A stretch of 64,000 nt of DNA from Phaeobacter sp. 11ANDIMAR09 (GTDB taxonomy: Bacteria > Pseudomonadota > Alphaproteobacteria > Rhodobacterales > Rhodobacteraceae): assembly GCF_001294455.1 (NCBI RefSeq), contig NZ_LIKT01000002.1, positions 124,001 to 188,000 on the forward strand. Direction: 5' to 3'. Made by a program: the position numbers and the translations under genes. The notes below the pieces were generated by a model. It was not told the DNA's origin and did not search any database. It worked only from the letters and a program-made list of their open reading frames with translations. Every line of letters starts with the position of its first letter. Position 1 is the stretch's first letter. Positions 15,257 to 24,771 of the stretch are shown piece after piece.

Positions 15257-15904
15257 ATGGAGAATGCAAGCCAGAACACCCATGCTTCCTTGATGGATCA
15301 GACCTATCGGCATCAGCGTTTGATCTATGATCTGACCCGGAAATACTATCTCTTTGGTCGCGACGAGCTGCTTGTTGATCTGCGTCCCGGCCGCCATGCT
15401 CATGTGCTGGAGGTCGCCTGCGGGACCGGCCGGAACCTACAGCTGGCAGGCGGGCGGTACCCTGAATGCCATTTCTACGGTCTGGATATTTCGTCAGAGA
15501 TGTTAGTCTCTGCGCAAAAGAAGCTGGGCAGCACTGTGCGGTTGGCCCAGGCGGATGCCTGCAGCTTTGATGGCGGCCAGCTCTTTGATCGCGCAGAGTT
15601 TGATCGCATCTTTATATCCTATGGGATTTCCATGATCCCGGATTGGGAACAGGCGCTGCGTCAGGCTTTTGGACATCTTGCGCCAGGGGGCAGTCTGCAT
15701 GTGGTGGATTTCTCTGGGCTCGCGGGATGGCCCCGCTGGAGCCGTACCATGCTGCATCGCTGGTTGCATAAATTCCATGTGACGCCACGGTTGCAGCTGC
15801 AAGAGATGCTGGGCCAGGTCGCTGCGGATATGGGGGGGCGGGCAAAGTTTCGGCAGCTCTATAGAGGCTACGCGCAATACGGTGTTTTGCATAAAAACGG
15901 GTGA
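15257..15904 (+). CDS. btaB: Diacylglyceryl-homoserine N-methyltransferase BtaB
   Basis: A 215-residue class I methyltransferase. AdoMet motif I is HVLEVACGTGRNL (about 49-61), motif II YGLDISSEMLVSA, and a later GGSLHVVDFSG strand. It adds three methyl groups to the amino group of diacylglyceryl-homoserine to give DGTS. It starts four bases after the btaA stop, so it is co-translated with it. The N-terminal MDQTYRHQRLIYDLTRKYYLFGRD is typical of BtaB. The three-gene order plcP-btaA-btaB makes the assignment firm. Confidence 0.92.
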   Translation: MENASQNTHASLMDQTYRHQRLIYDLTRKYYLFGRDELLVDLRPGRHAHVLEVACGTGRNLQLAGGRYPECHFYGLDISSEMLVSAQKKLGSTVRLAQADACSFDGGQLFDRAEFDRIFISYGISMIPDWEQALRQAFGHLAPGGSLHVVDFSGLAGWPRWSRTMLHRWLHKFHVTPRLQLQEMLGQVAADMGGRAKFRQLYRGYAQYGVLHKNG

Positions 15905-15949
15905 TGCCCCGATGCATCCCGACGGTCAGGTGCCCCGAGAGCGCTGCTT

Positions 15950-16126
15950 TCAAGAATGAGGACGCTGAAACCCAGCCAGCACAGTTGGCGCCTGTCCGGG
16001 CGGGGTATCGGCTCGCGCCAATGGCGCGCCAAGGCCCAGAACAAGTGTCGCCGCCGTCAGCGTGGCGCTGCCGCCAAGCAGGGCAAGAGCGATAAATTTC
16101 AGCAGGGGTAAGAGGGCGTTGTGCAT
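15950..16126 (-). CDS. Small exported or membrane-anchored protein
   Basis: A 58-residue frame with one long hydrophobic segment (LLPLLKFIALALLGGSATLTAATLVLGLG, about 5-34) and a short polar tail ending FQRPHS. An Ala-Arg-Ala stretch after the segment could be a signal-peptidase site, leaving about 18 residues. AAGGA lies eight bases before ATG 16126, which supports expression. It is convergent with btaB and divergent from the AraC gene at 16380, with 21-bp direct repeats in the shared gap. The family is not recognised; chance cannot be excluded. Confidence 0.45.
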   Translation of the reverse strand: MHNALLPLLKFIALALLGGSATLTAATLVLGLGAPLARADTPPGQAPTVLAGFQRPHS

Positions 16127-16237
16127 GGATCTATTCCTTGTGTCAAAATGGCTGTGCCATGAGGCATTGCTGGGGCGGGTCGGGGAATTGACGGTTCCGT
16201 TCCCCCTTGGATGGCACAAGGAGTAGCTGACATTGGG

Positions 16238-16300
16238 TGCCGAAATATTGACTGGACGTGCCAAAGACTTGACAGCAAATGCCAAAGGCTGAACCCTTGG
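16238..16300. promoter_or_regulatory. Three 21-bp-phased direct repeats upstream of an AraC gene
   Basis: TGCC occurs at 16238, 16259 and 16280, exactly 21 bases apart, each opening an imperfect copy of TGCCAAAG-N2-TTGAC (copy 1 TGCCGAAATATTGAC, copy 2 TGCCAAAGACTTGAC, copy 3 TGCCAAAGGCTGAAC). Two-turn spacing of direct half-sites is typical of AraC-family operators. The sites lie between the AraC regulator and the divergent small gene. Confidence 0.55.
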
Positions 16301-16379
16301 TAACGTCTTTGTTATTGCGGTTTTATCACATCACAGGCCGTTCTAATCCCTGCTGAGTGCCTTTATCTGGAGTAGAGAA

Positions 16380-17417
16380 TTGACCTCCGTTTCGACAATC
16401 TACGCCAGAAAACAGATCGAACATGCTGAGAAGATCGCTGACAAAGCACCGCTCTATGATCTGATTGGAATGAGCGCGGAACAGCTCGCTGATCCCACCG
16501 TTATGGTGCCGGTAGCCGCCTACTTTGATCTGATGGAAGCCATTGCGGACAGCGAGTTTCCCGATCTGACCTTTCACATGAAAACCTGTCAGAGCATGCG
16601 CTGTGACGAGTTTGGTGCTTTTGGTTTGGCGGTTAAATCTGCGCCCACTTTGCGCCATGGCTTTCAGCGGATCTGGCGCTATGTGCGTCTGCACAACCGC
16701 GTCGCCACATTTGCGGCCGAAGAGGTTGGAGATCAGTTCCGCTGGTCAATGAAAGGTCCCAATATCAACCGGATGGGGAGCTTTCTGTCCAGCGAAGCCG
16801 CCATGGGCACGACGCTGACACTGTGCCGCGAAACAACCACGCAGGATCTGCGTCCCTGTCATGTCCAGTTCATGCATGAAAGACCGGGGTCTATTGATGC
16901 GCTGGTTGCGCATTTTGGCTGTGTGCCCGAATTTGGCGCGCAATCTGATGCTTTGCATTTTGATATCGCTGATTTTGACCGGCCTTCGACCATTGGGGAC
17001 GCGGGTGTTTGGGAATTTTTGATCACTCACCTGGATCAATCCATTGAGGATGAACCGGATCCGGAAAGCAGCTTTGAAGAGCGGGTGGTCGAAGAGATTG
17101 CAAAGCTGCTGAGTGGCGGGGTGCCACAGCTGTCTGAGGTCTCTAAGAACCTAGGATTGGGCGCGCGCACCTTTCAGCGCCGTCTTAGCGAAAGGGGTCA
17201 TAGTTTTCAGTCTCTTACCGATGAGGCGCGGCGAAAGCTGGCCCAGCAGCTCATAGGCAGTTCGAGCTATTCCTTCTCGGAGATTGCCTTTCTGACGGGG
17301 TTTTCAGAGCAAAGCGCCTTTTCTCGGGCCTTTAAACGGTGGTCCGGCCAAACCCCCAAGGCCTATCGCGGGTCCTTGCGGGAGGGGCACGGCATCGAGG
17401 CCAGTCCTGCCGAATAA
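16380..17417 (+). CDS. AraC-family transcriptional regulator (OruR/ArgR-like layout)
   Basis: A 345-residue regulator. The N-terminal 200 residues form the arabinose-binding-like domain of this branch (MVPVAAYFDLMEAIADSEFPDLTFHMKTC, AFGLAVKSAPTLRHGFQRIWRYVRLHN). The C-terminal double helix-turn-helix includes PQLSEVSKNLGLGARTFQRRLSERGHSF and the signature SFSEIAFLTGFSEQSAFSRAFKRWSGQTPKAYR. It probably starts with TTG 16380, preceded by GGAG; no in-frame ATG stands close. The ligand is unknown. It follows a gap with three phased direct repeats and has no co-transcribed neighbour. Confidence 0.87.
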   Translation: MTSVSTIYARKQIEHAEKIADKAPLYDLIGMSAEQLADPTVMVPVAAYFDLMEAIADSEFPDLTFHMKTCQSMRCDEFGAFGLAVKSAPTLRHGFQRIWRYVRLHNRVATFAAEEVGDQFRWSMKGPNINRMGSFLSSEAAMGTTLTLCRETTTQDLRPCHVQFMHERPGSIDALVAHFGCVPEFGAQSDALHFDIADFDRPSTIGDAGVWEFLITHLDQSIEDEPDPESSFEERVVEEIAKLLSGGVPQLSEVSKNLGLGARTFQRRLSERGHSFQSLTDEARRKLAQQLIGSSSYSFSEIAFLTGFSEQSAFSRAFKRWSGQTPKAYRGSLREGHGIEASPAE

Positions 17418-17623
17418 GGCACCCGGAGGCTGCTGTTGATCTGGAAACGGATCTGCAAGGGTTCACCGATCTTGGGACTTTTGATGCGGCGGAAATCGCC
17501 CATTGGGCTTTGATCGAATTTGAACTGTCTAGGAGGTCAGAGCGGGGGCTGGAGTATGTGCCATTTGCCACGAAGCTGTACAGGGGGGAAACAAATGCGA
17601 ATGAAGGCTTCACCTCTCTAACC

Positions 17624-17635
17624 GTTAGCGCTAAC
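17624..17635. promoter_or_regulatory. Palindrome upstream of pgi, LacI-type operator candidate
   Basis: GTTAGCGCTAAC is an exact 12-bp palindrome with the central CG typical of LacI/GalR-family operators. It lies 60 bases before the pgi start, in an otherwise featureless 278-base gap (17418-17695). A LacI-type regulator of the glycolytic operon is inferred; none is encoded nearby. Confidence 0.45.
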
Positions 17636-17695
17636 TGTGTTGCATAAGAGCAGGAGGTATGATTCGGCTGAATGGCTTTTAAGGGTTTTTGAAAA

Positions 17696-19321
17696 ATGGA
17701 CAAAATTTGGTCAGGGCTGGTTGAACATCGCAGGCGCAGCTTGGCGACGACAATTGCGGATTTGTTCCAGACGGACCCTAGCCGGTTTCAGACCTTTTCC
17801 TGCGAGGCTGATGGCCTGCTGCTGGATTTCTCCAAAACCGCTCTGGATGAGACCGGGCTAAATGCGCTGGTTGAACTGGCTGAACAGGCAGGTCTTGGCG
17901 CGCGCATTCAGGAGATGTTCCGGGGCGAGGCGATCAATGTAACCGAGGGACGGGCCGTGCTGCATACAGCCCTGCGTGCGCCTGAAGAGGCGGAGGTCCG
18001 GGTGGATGATGAAGACATCATGCCGCAGATCCATGAGACCCTGCAACGCATGGAGCAATTCGCTCAAGCCCTGCGTCGTGGCGAAGTCTCAGGCAGCACA
18101 GGCGCGCAGTTTACGGATGTGGTGAATATCGGCATCGGGGGCTCTGATCTTGGTCCGGTGATGGCAACCTTGGCGCTTGCTCCCTATTGCGATGGGCCGC
18201 GCTGCCATTTTGTCTCCAATGTGGATGGGGCGGATATCACCGCAAGCCTGGCGGGTTTGAACCCTGAGACCACGCTGATCATCATTGCCTCAAAATCCTT
18301 TACCACCACCGAAACCATGACCAATGCGGCCACGGCGCTCTCCTGGCTGCACACGGCCCTTGGCGAGGGGGCAAACCAGCATCTGGTGGCCGTATCCACC
18401 GCCTTGGACAAAACCGCCGAAATGGGCATCCCGCAAGAGCGGGTCTTTGGTTTTGCCGATTGGGTTGGCGGGCGCTATTCGCTGTGGGGGCCGGTGGGAC
18501 TGCCGATCCTGATTGCGGTTGGCCGAGACAACTTTCGTGCCATGCTTGGCGGTGCTGCAGCCATGGATCAGCATTTCAAAACTGCGGACCTGCGTCATAA
18601 CCTGCCGATTCTGCTGGCACTGGTCGGCATTTGGCACAGCAATATCTGTGGCTATGCCACCCGCGCAATTCTCCCCTATGAGCAACGGTTGGCACGCCTG
18701 CCGGCCTATCTGCAGCAGCTCGATATGGAAAGCAACGGCAAGGGGGTGACCCTGGAGGGGCACCGGGTCAGCCGCACCTCTGGCCCCATTGTCTGGGGAG
18801 AGCCCGGCACCAATGGCCAACATGCCTTTTATCAATTGCTACATCAGGGCACGCAGGTGGTGCCTGCCGAATTCCTCATTGGCGCTGAGGGGCATGAGCC
18901 CGAACTGTCGCATCAGCATGACCTGCTCAAGGCCAATTGCCTGGCCCAGTCCGAGGCCCTGATGCGCGGCCGTTCCGCAGAGCAGGCCCGGGAATTGGCG
19001 GTGAGCCGGGGCATTGCCGATGCAGACCTTGACCGGATGACTGCGCATCTTACCTTTCCCGGTAACCGTCCGTCGGTTACGCTTGCTTACCCACGTCTTA
19101 CGCCCTTTGTGTTGGGCCAGATCATTGCGCTCTATGAGCATCGTGTCTTCACCGAAGGAACCATCTGGGGCATCAATTCCTTTGATCAATGGGGTGTAGA
19201 GCTGGGCAAAGAGCTGGCTGTTGATCTGCTGCCGCTGATCCAGGGAGGCACGGACAGCAGCAAGGATGGCTCTACCCTGGGGCTGGTGGCCAAACTCACA
19301 GCCCCCAATCCCGAAACCTGA
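17696..19321 (+). CDS. pgi: Glucose-6-phosphate isomerase
   Basis: A 541-residue enzyme, the long form common in proteobacteria. Family signatures include [35 protein letters not shown], the [17 protein letters not shown] block and [17 protein letters not shown]. It interconverts glucose 6-phosphate and fructose 6-phosphate in the cytoplasm. It heads an operon with zwf and edd, so its role here is probably to feed fructose phosphate back into the Entner-Doudoroff route as much as forward glycolysis. An AGGAGG at 17650 is followed by a short open stretch before ATG 17696. Confidence 0.97.
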   Translation: MDKIWSGLVEHRRRSLATTIADLFQTDPSRFQTFSCEADGLLLDFSKTALDETGLNALVELAEQAGLGARIQEMFRGEAINVTEGRAVLHTALRAPEEAEVRVDDEDIMPQIHETLQRMEQFAQALRRGEVSGSTGAQFTDVVNIGIGGSDLGPVMATLALAPYCDGPRCHFVSNVDGADITASLAGLNPETTLIIIASKSFTTTETMTNAATALSWLHTALGEGANQHLVAVSTALDKTAEMGIPQERVFGFADWVGGRYSLWGPVGLPILIAVGRDNFRAMLGGAAAMDQHFKTADLRHNLPILLALVGIWHSNICGYATRAILPYEQRLARLPAYLQQLDMESNGKGVTLEGHRVSRTSGPIVWGEPGTNGQHAFYQLLHQGTQVVPAEFLIGAEGHEPELSHQHDLLKANCLAQSEALMRGRSAEQARELAVSRGIADADLDRMTAHLTFPGNRPSVTLAYPRLTPFVLGQIIALYEHRVFTEGTIWGINSFDQWGVELGKELAVDLLPLIQGGTDSSKDGSTLGLVAKLTAPNPET

Positions 19322-19365
19322 GAGGCCGCCAGGGCGGCACCACACAAATCTGGAACTGATACACC

Positions 19366-20826
19366 ATGGTTTCTCGCGTCATTCCCGTTGATCCCTTTGA
19401 TCTGGTGCTCTTTGGAGCCACAGGCGACCTGGCGCGACGGAAAATTCTGCCTAGCCTGTTTCACCGTTTTCAGATCTCCCAGTTTTGCCCGCAAAGCCGT
19501 ATCATCGGTTCGTCGCGCAGTGCGTTGGATCGCGCGGGGTTTCAGGAGATGGTCGCCGCAGCGATCCGCGAATTTGGCCAGGAGGGCGAGACCGGCGAAG
19601 AGGATATCCAGGCCTTTGTCGAACTGCTCGACTATGTACCGGTGGATGCCACCGGTGACATGGGCTGGCAGGAACTGAAGCAGCAATTGCGGGCGGATGT
19701 CACCCGGGTGTTTTATCTCTCGGTGGGGCCCAGCCTGTTTCCGGAGATCGCCAGCCGGCTCAGCGCCTGCGGTATTGCTACACCGGCAAGCCGGATTGTT
19801 TTGGAAAAACCCTTTGGCCATGATCTGGCTTCGGCGCAGGCACTGAATGCCGCGTTGCGCGATCACTTTGACGAAAGCCAGATTTACCGGATTGATCACT
19901 ATCTGGGCAAGGAAACCGTGCAAAACCTGATGGCCCTGCGCTTTGCCAATTCCCTGTTCGAGCCGCTGTGGAACTCTACCCATATCGACCATGTGCAGAT
20001 CACTGTCGCCGAAAGCATCGGTGTTTCGGGGCGGGGTGAATACTACGACCGCTCTGGCGCGATGCGCGATATGGTGCAAAACCACCTGATGCAGCTGTTG
20101 TGCCTCATTGCGATGGAGCCCCCTTCGCGGTTCACCCCCAATGCGGTGCGCGATGAGAAGGTCAAGGTGATCGAAGCGCTTGAGCCTGTGTCACAGGAAA
20201 ACTTGGCACGGGGGCAGTATCGCGCCAACCCGGCCAGCTCTGATCCGGACAGCTATCTCGATCATGCTGGCAATCCAAACAGCCGCACCGAGAGCTTTAT
20301 TGCGATGAAGGTGCAGGTTGCGAACTGGCGCTGGGCGGGGACACCTTTCTATCTGCGGACCGGCAAATGCCTGCGCGCCCGAGAAAGCGAAATCGCCGTC
20401 TATTTTCGTGATCCGCCGCATAATATCTTTGAAGGCGCTGAGGGCGTGCATGGCAATGTGCTCGTGGTCCGATTGCAGCCCGACGAGGGCATCATTTTGC
20501 GCACCACGATCAAGGATCCGGGGCCGGGTGGCATGCGGCTCACTGGCGCCAATCTTGATATGACCTTTGCCGACTCCCTGCCCGAAGCCGGGCGCCCTCA
20601 AGATGCCTATGAGCGGCTGATCATGGATGTCATTCGCGGCAACCAGACCCTGTTTATGCGCGGCGATGAGGTGGAGGCCGCTTGGGCCTGGGCAGATCCC
20701 ATCATTGCGGGCTGGAGCCAGTCCGGCGCTGCCCCGCAACCCTATGATCGCGGCAGTTCCTGCCCCGAGGATTCGTTGTTGCTGATGCATCGCGACAATC
20801 GCCGGTGGCGAACGATTGGGTCCTGA
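19366..20826 (+). CDS. zwf: Glucose-6-phosphate 1-dehydrogenase
   Basis: A 486-residue dehydrogenase. The coenzyme fingerprint is FGATGDLARRKILPSLF near residues 16-32. The substrate-site signature RIDHYLGKETVQNLMALRF holds His178. It converts glucose 6-phosphate to 6-phosphogluconolactone with NADP or NAD. It follows pgi by 44 bases and precedes edd by 68. The usual partner pgl (6-phosphogluconolactonase), often between zwf and edd in relatives, is not here; spontaneous hydrolysis or a distant pgl must cover that step. Confidence 0.97.
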   Translation: MVSRVIPVDPFDLVLFGATGDLARRKILPSLFHRFQISQFCPQSRIIGSSRSALDRAGFQEMVAAAIREFGQEGETGEEDIQAFVELLDYVPVDATGDMGWQELKQQLRADVTRVFYLSVGPSLFPEIASRLSACGIATPASRIVLEKPFGHDLASAQALNAALRDHFDESQIYRIDHYLGKETVQNLMALRFANSLFEPLWNSTHIDHVQITVAESIGVSGRGEYYDRSGAMRDMVQNHLMQLLCLIAMEPPSRFTPNAVRDEKVKVIEALEPVSQENLARGQYRANPASSDPDSYLDHAGNPNSRTESFIAMKVQVANWRWAGTPFYLRTGKCLRARESEIAVYFRDPPHNIFEGAEGVHGNVLVVRLQPDEGIILRTTIKDPGPGGMRLTGANLDMTFADSLPEAGRPQDAYERLIMDVIRGNQTLFMRGDEVEAAWAWADPIIAGWSQSGAAPQPYDRGSSCPEDSLLLMHRDNRRWRTIGS

Positions 20827-20894
20827 CCTGACGCTCTACCCTTTCCTTGCCAGTTTTCCGCCAGCCCCAGTCAGACACCCGAAAGGCCTCAAAC

Positions 20895-22733
20895 ATGCGA
20901 CTCAATAAAACTCTCGCCGAGGTAACAGACCGGATCATTGCTCGTAGTGCCGACAGCCGCACAGCCTATCTGGAGCGGATGGAAGCGGCCGCAGGCAAGG
21001 GGCCGGCACGGGCGCATCTCAGCTGTTCGGGGCAGGCCCATGCCTATGCGGCAGCGGGTGCGGATCAGGCGGCCCTGGCGAAGGCAAGTGCCGGGCATCT
21101 GGGCATCGTCACCGCCTACAATGACATGTTGTCGGCGCATCAGCCCTTTGAGACCTACCCAGCCTTGATCCGCGATGCGCTGCGTGGCGTTGGCGGCACG
21201 GCCCAGGTGGCGGGCGGAGTACCAGCCATGTGTGATGGCGTCACCCAGGGGGAGGCGGGCATGGAGCTGAGCCTGTTTTCCCGCGATACCATTGCCATGG
21301 CGACAGGCATCGCGCTGAGCCACAATGTTTTTGATGCGGCGGTCTATCTGGGGGTCTGCGACAAGATCGTGCCAGGCTTGGTGATTGGTGCCCAGGCCTT
21401 TGGCCATATCCCGGCGGTGTTTCTGCCTGCAGGCCCCATGACCAGTGGGCTGGCCAATGATGAAAAGGCCCAAATCCGGCAAAAATTCGCCGCCGGAGAG
21501 GTGAGCAGGGAAGAGCTTCTGAAGGCCGAGATGGCGGCCTATCACGGCCCTGGCACCTGCACCTTTTACGGCACGGCCAATACCAATCAGATGCTGATGG
21601 AGTTCATGGGGCTGCACCTGCCTGGCTCCAGCTTTGTCAATCCCGGCACTACCCTGCGCGAGGCCTTGACGGTTGAAGGCGCCAAGCGGGCCCTGTCGCT
21701 TTCAGCGCTGGGCAACAGCTATACGCCGGTCTGTCAGATCCTGGATGAAAAGACCTATGCCAACGGTATTGTGGGTCTCATGGCCACAGGCGGGTCAACC
21801 AACCTGCTGATCCATCTCATCGCCATGGCGCGGGCTGGGGGAATCATTCTGGACTGGCAGGATTTTTCGGATCTGTCGGAAGTCGTGCCGCTCTTGGCGC
21901 GGGTCTATCCCAATGGGTTGGCCGATGTGAACCATTTTCATGCGGCAGGTGGTCTGGGCTATATGATCGGCGAGCTGCTGGAGGCCGGGTTCCTGCATGG
22001 GGATACCAAGACCGTAGCAGGCCAGGGGCTGGCGCAATATACGCAGGAGCCGTTTTTGTCCGAGGAAGAGGGGCTGACCTTCCGCCCCGGTCCCAAGATC
22101 AGCCTCAATGAGGCGATTGTGCGCCCGGCGTCCGATCCCTTTCAGGTCACAGGGGGACTCAAACGGTTGACCGGATCGCTGGGCACTGCGGTGATCAAGG
22201 TCTCTGCCGTGGATGCAAAGCATCATGTCATCGAAGCGCCGGTGCGGGTTTTTCAGGACCAGGAAGAGGCCAAGGCGGCTTTTAAGGCGGGGGAGTTCTC
22301 CGGCGATACCATTGTCGTGGTCCGCTTCCAGGGGCCAAAGGCCAATGGCATGCCGGAACTGCATAGCCTCACTCCGATGTTGGCAATCCTGCAGGGGCAG
22401 GGGCATCGGGTGGCTCTGGTCACGGATGGGCGTATGTCGGGGGCATCGGGAAAGGTGCCCGCCGCCATTCACGTTGTGCCCGAGGCGCTGGACGGTGGCC
22501 CCATTGCCAAGCTCTGCGATGGGGATGTGGTCCGCCTTGACGCCACCAACGGCAAGCTCGAGATCCTGACCCCCGGCGTGTTGCAACGCCCCTGCGCTGA
22601 GGCGGACCTCAGCAGCTATCAGCATGGCACAGGGCGCGAGATGTTTGGCATGTTCCGCCGCACGGTGACCTCGGCCGACAGCGGAGCCAGCGTCTTTGAT
22701 CTGCCAACTGCGGACCCATCGCCTCAGGGGTGA
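20895..22733 (+). CDS. edd: 6-Phosphogluconate dehydratase
   Basis: A 612-residue member of the IlvD/Edd family. Diagnostic stretches are [55 protein letters not shown] and [20 protein letters not shown]; cysteines there bind the 4Fe-4S cluster. It removes water from 6-phosphogluconate to give KDPG, the committed Entner-Doudoroff step. Start ATG 20895 has GAAAGG upstream. The aldolase gene eda does not follow, so it lies outside the window. Confidence 0.96.
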   Translation: MRLNKTLAEVTDRIIARSADSRTAYLERMEAAAGKGPARAHLSCSGQAHAYAAAGADQAALAKASAGHLGIVTAYNDMLSAHQPFETYPALIRDALRGVGGTAQVAGGVPAMCDGVTQGEAGMELSLFSRDTIAMATGIALSHNVFDAAVYLGVCDKIVPGLVIGAQAFGHIPAVFLPAGPMTSGLANDEKAQIRQKFAAGEVSREELLKAEMAAYHGPGTCTFYGTANTNQMLMEFMGLHLPGSSFVNPGTTLREALTVEGAKRALSLSALGNSYTPVCQILDEKTYANGIVGLMATGGSTNLLIHLIAMARAGGIILDWQDFSDLSEVVPLLARVYPNGLADVNHFHAAGGLGYMIGELLEAGFLHGDTKTVAGQGLAQYTQEPFLSEEEGLTFRPGPKISLNEAIVRPASDPFQVTGGLKRLTGSLGTAVIKVSAVDAKHHVIEAPVRVFQDQEEAKAAFKAGEFSGDTIVVVRFQGPKANGMPELHSLTPMLAILQGQGHRVALVTDGRMSGASGKVPAAIHVVPEALDGGPIAKLCDGDVVRLDATNGKLEILTPGVLQRPCAEADLSSYQHGTGREMFGMFRRTVTSADSGASVFDLPTADPSPQG

Positions 22734-22923
22734 TCCGCGATCCGAAAATTTGAGTTTCTGTCGCTCCGCCCGCGGTTCGGTCTCTTGCGGCCTGTGGGAT
22801 TTGCCCTGTGGGTAGGGTTGACACTCTGTGGCCCTTGGGGCTTGGTGTTGAACCAATGCGGAATTGGTTCGATTGATCGAGCAGCATGGCAAAACAGGGC
22901 CGGGAAACAGGGGCGCAGGACAG

Positions 22924-24714
22924 ATGCAGGGATTCACCACCAGGCCGGAAATTCGCGGCACCTTTGGCGTAGCAACCTCAACCCATTGGATTGCCTCGGC
23001 GGTGGGCTTTGGAATTTTGGAGCGCGGCGGCAATGCCTTTGATGCGGCGGTTGCGTCGGGGTTGGTTTTGCAGGTGGTCGAGCCTCATCTGAACGGCCCG
23101 GCCGGTGACCTGCCGGCCATTTTTCATTCGGCGATAAGCGGCAAAACGGAAGTCCTGGCGGCTCAGGGATCAGCCCCGGCGGCGGCGACCATCGCGCACT
23201 ACCGCGCGCAGGGGCTGGAACTCATCCCTGGCTCGGGGTTGCTGGCGACGGTTGTTCCCGGGGCCTTTGACGGCTGGATGCTGATGCTGCGCGATCATGG
23301 GAGCCTGTCTCTGGCGCAAGTGATGGAACCGGCCATTTCCTATGCGCGCGACGGCCATCCGGTCTTGCCAAGGGTCGCCCATACTATTGCAGGTTTGGCC
23401 GAGTATTTTGCCAGTGAATGGCCCTCGTCCTATGCGGTTTGGTGCCCCAAAGGCGCGGCTCCCGCGCCCAATAGCAATTTCAAGAATCCAGACCTTGCCC
23501 GGACCTACCAGCGCCTGGTGGACCTGGCCGAGGTCAATGGAGGAGATCGCGCGCAGCAGATCGACACGGCGCGCAATGCCTGGGCTGAAGGCTTTGTGGC
23601 GGAGGCGATCACCGACTATCTAAAAACTGCAAAGGTGCATGACGTTTCCGAACAAAAGAACAGCGCCGTGCTGAGCGCTGCGGATCTGGCTGACTGGCGG
23701 GCGGGCTATGAAGAGACGCTGAGCTATGATTACCATGGCTGGACGGTGCACAAGACCCAGGCCTGGTCGCAGGGCCCTGTGCTGCTGCAAAGCCTGGCGA
23801 TCCTCAAACACGTTGACCTTGCTTCCATGGATCCTTTGGGTGCGGAGTTTACCCATGTGGTGATCGAGGCGATGAAACTCGCCTATGCCGACCGGGAGGC
23901 TTACTATGGCGATCCGGATCACAGCGCTGTGCCGATGGAGGTGCTGTTATCGGAGGACTACAATGCGGCGCGTGCCGCGCTGATCAGTGATCAGGCCTCT
24001 CTGCAGCAGCGCCCCGGGAGGGTGCCGGGGTTTGAACATCAGGCCGATTCCTATATTGCCCGAGCTGCGCAGGATTTTGGCGTTGCGGAGGCCGCGCCGC
24101 AGGAACCAACCATGGCGCATCTGACGGAAAAGCGCGGCGATACCGTACATCTGGACGTGATTGATCGCTGGGGCAATATGGTCTCTGCAACGCCCTCGGG
24201 TGGGTGGCTGCAGTCGAGCCCGGTGATCCCAGGGCTGGGGTTCCCGCTGAACAGCCGCGCTCAGATGTTTTGGCTCGAGGAGGGGCTGCCGACCTCCCTC
24301 GCACCAGGACGGCGGCCCCGCACCACTCTGACGCCCAGCCTGGCGGAAAAAGACGGCACGCGATTGGTCTTTGGCACACCCGGAGGGGATCAACAGGATC
24401 AGTGGCAATTGATCTGGTTCCTGCGTTTTGTGCATCACGGGCTGGATCTACAAGCGGGCATGGATGCGCCGCTGTTTCATTCGCTGCATTTTCAGGGCAG
24501 CTTTTACCCGCGCCAGGCGCTGCCCGGGGAAATGATGATCGAGGCCAGTGTCGGCGCGGCGGTGATCGCGGATCTGCGCCACCGCGGCCATATCGTGACA
24601 GTGGCCGAGGAATGGACTGTGGGTCGTTTGACCGCAGCCCTGCGCCATGAAGATGGCAGCCTGCAGGCGGCAGCCACGCCCCGATTGATGCAGGCCTATG
24701 CGGTGGGCCGCTGA
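22924..24714 (+). CDS. Gamma-glutamyltransferase-family protein
   Basis: A 596-residue N-terminal-nucleophile hydrolase. GVATSTHWIASAVGFGILERGGNAFDAAVASGLVLQVVEPHLNG is the GGT start, and the maturation site is RGDT with catalytic Thr407, followed by VHLDVIDRWGNMVSATPSGGW. The typical catalytic-core ending TLTPSLAEKDGTRLVFGTPGGDQQDQWQ follows. It should self-cleave into two chains. No signal peptide is evident, so it may be cytoplasmic, as in the YwrD-like group, which points to acylase or peptide-side activity rather than classic periplasmic glutathione breakdown. Start ATG 22924 follows AGGA. A TauE/SafE exporter gene and a GntR gene come next. Confidence 0.85.
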   Translation: MQGFTTRPEIRGTFGVATSTHWIASAVGFGILERGGNAFDAAVASGLVLQVVEPHLNGPAGDLPAIFHSAISGKTEVLAAQGSAPAAATIAHYRAQGLELIPGSGLLATVVPGAFDGWMLMLRDHGSLSLAQVMEPAISYARDGHPVLPRVAHTIAGLAEYFASEWPSSYAVWCPKGAAPAPNSNFKNPDLARTYQRLVDLAEVNGGDRAQQIDTARNAWAEGFVAEAITDYLKTAKVHDVSEQKNSAVLSAADLADWRAGYEETLSYDYHGWTVHKTQAWSQGPVLLQSLAILKHVDLASMDPLGAEFTHVVIEAMKLAYADREAYYGDPDHSAVPMEVLLSEDYNAARAALISDQASLQQRPGRVPGFEHQADSYIARAAQDFGVAEAAPQEPTMAHLTEKRGDTVHLDVIDRWGNMVSATPSGGWLQSSPVIPGLGFPLNSRAQMFWLEEGLPTSLAPGRRPRTTLTPSLAEKDGTRLVFGTPGGDQQDQWQLIWFLRFVHHGLDLQAGMDAPLFHSLHFQGSFYPRQALPGEMMIEASVGAAVIADLRHRGHIVTVAEEWTVGRLTAALRHEDGSLQAAATPRLMQAYAVGR

Positions 24715-24771
24715 TGGGCCAGCGACAGCCCCTATCAGTGCAGGACTTAGGCAGGAACAGGACACAAGACC

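Noticed and set aside
21795-23033. Open 412-codon frame on the minus strand
   Set aside because: Antisense to edd and the start of the gamma-glutamyltransferase gene; no conserved-looking protein.
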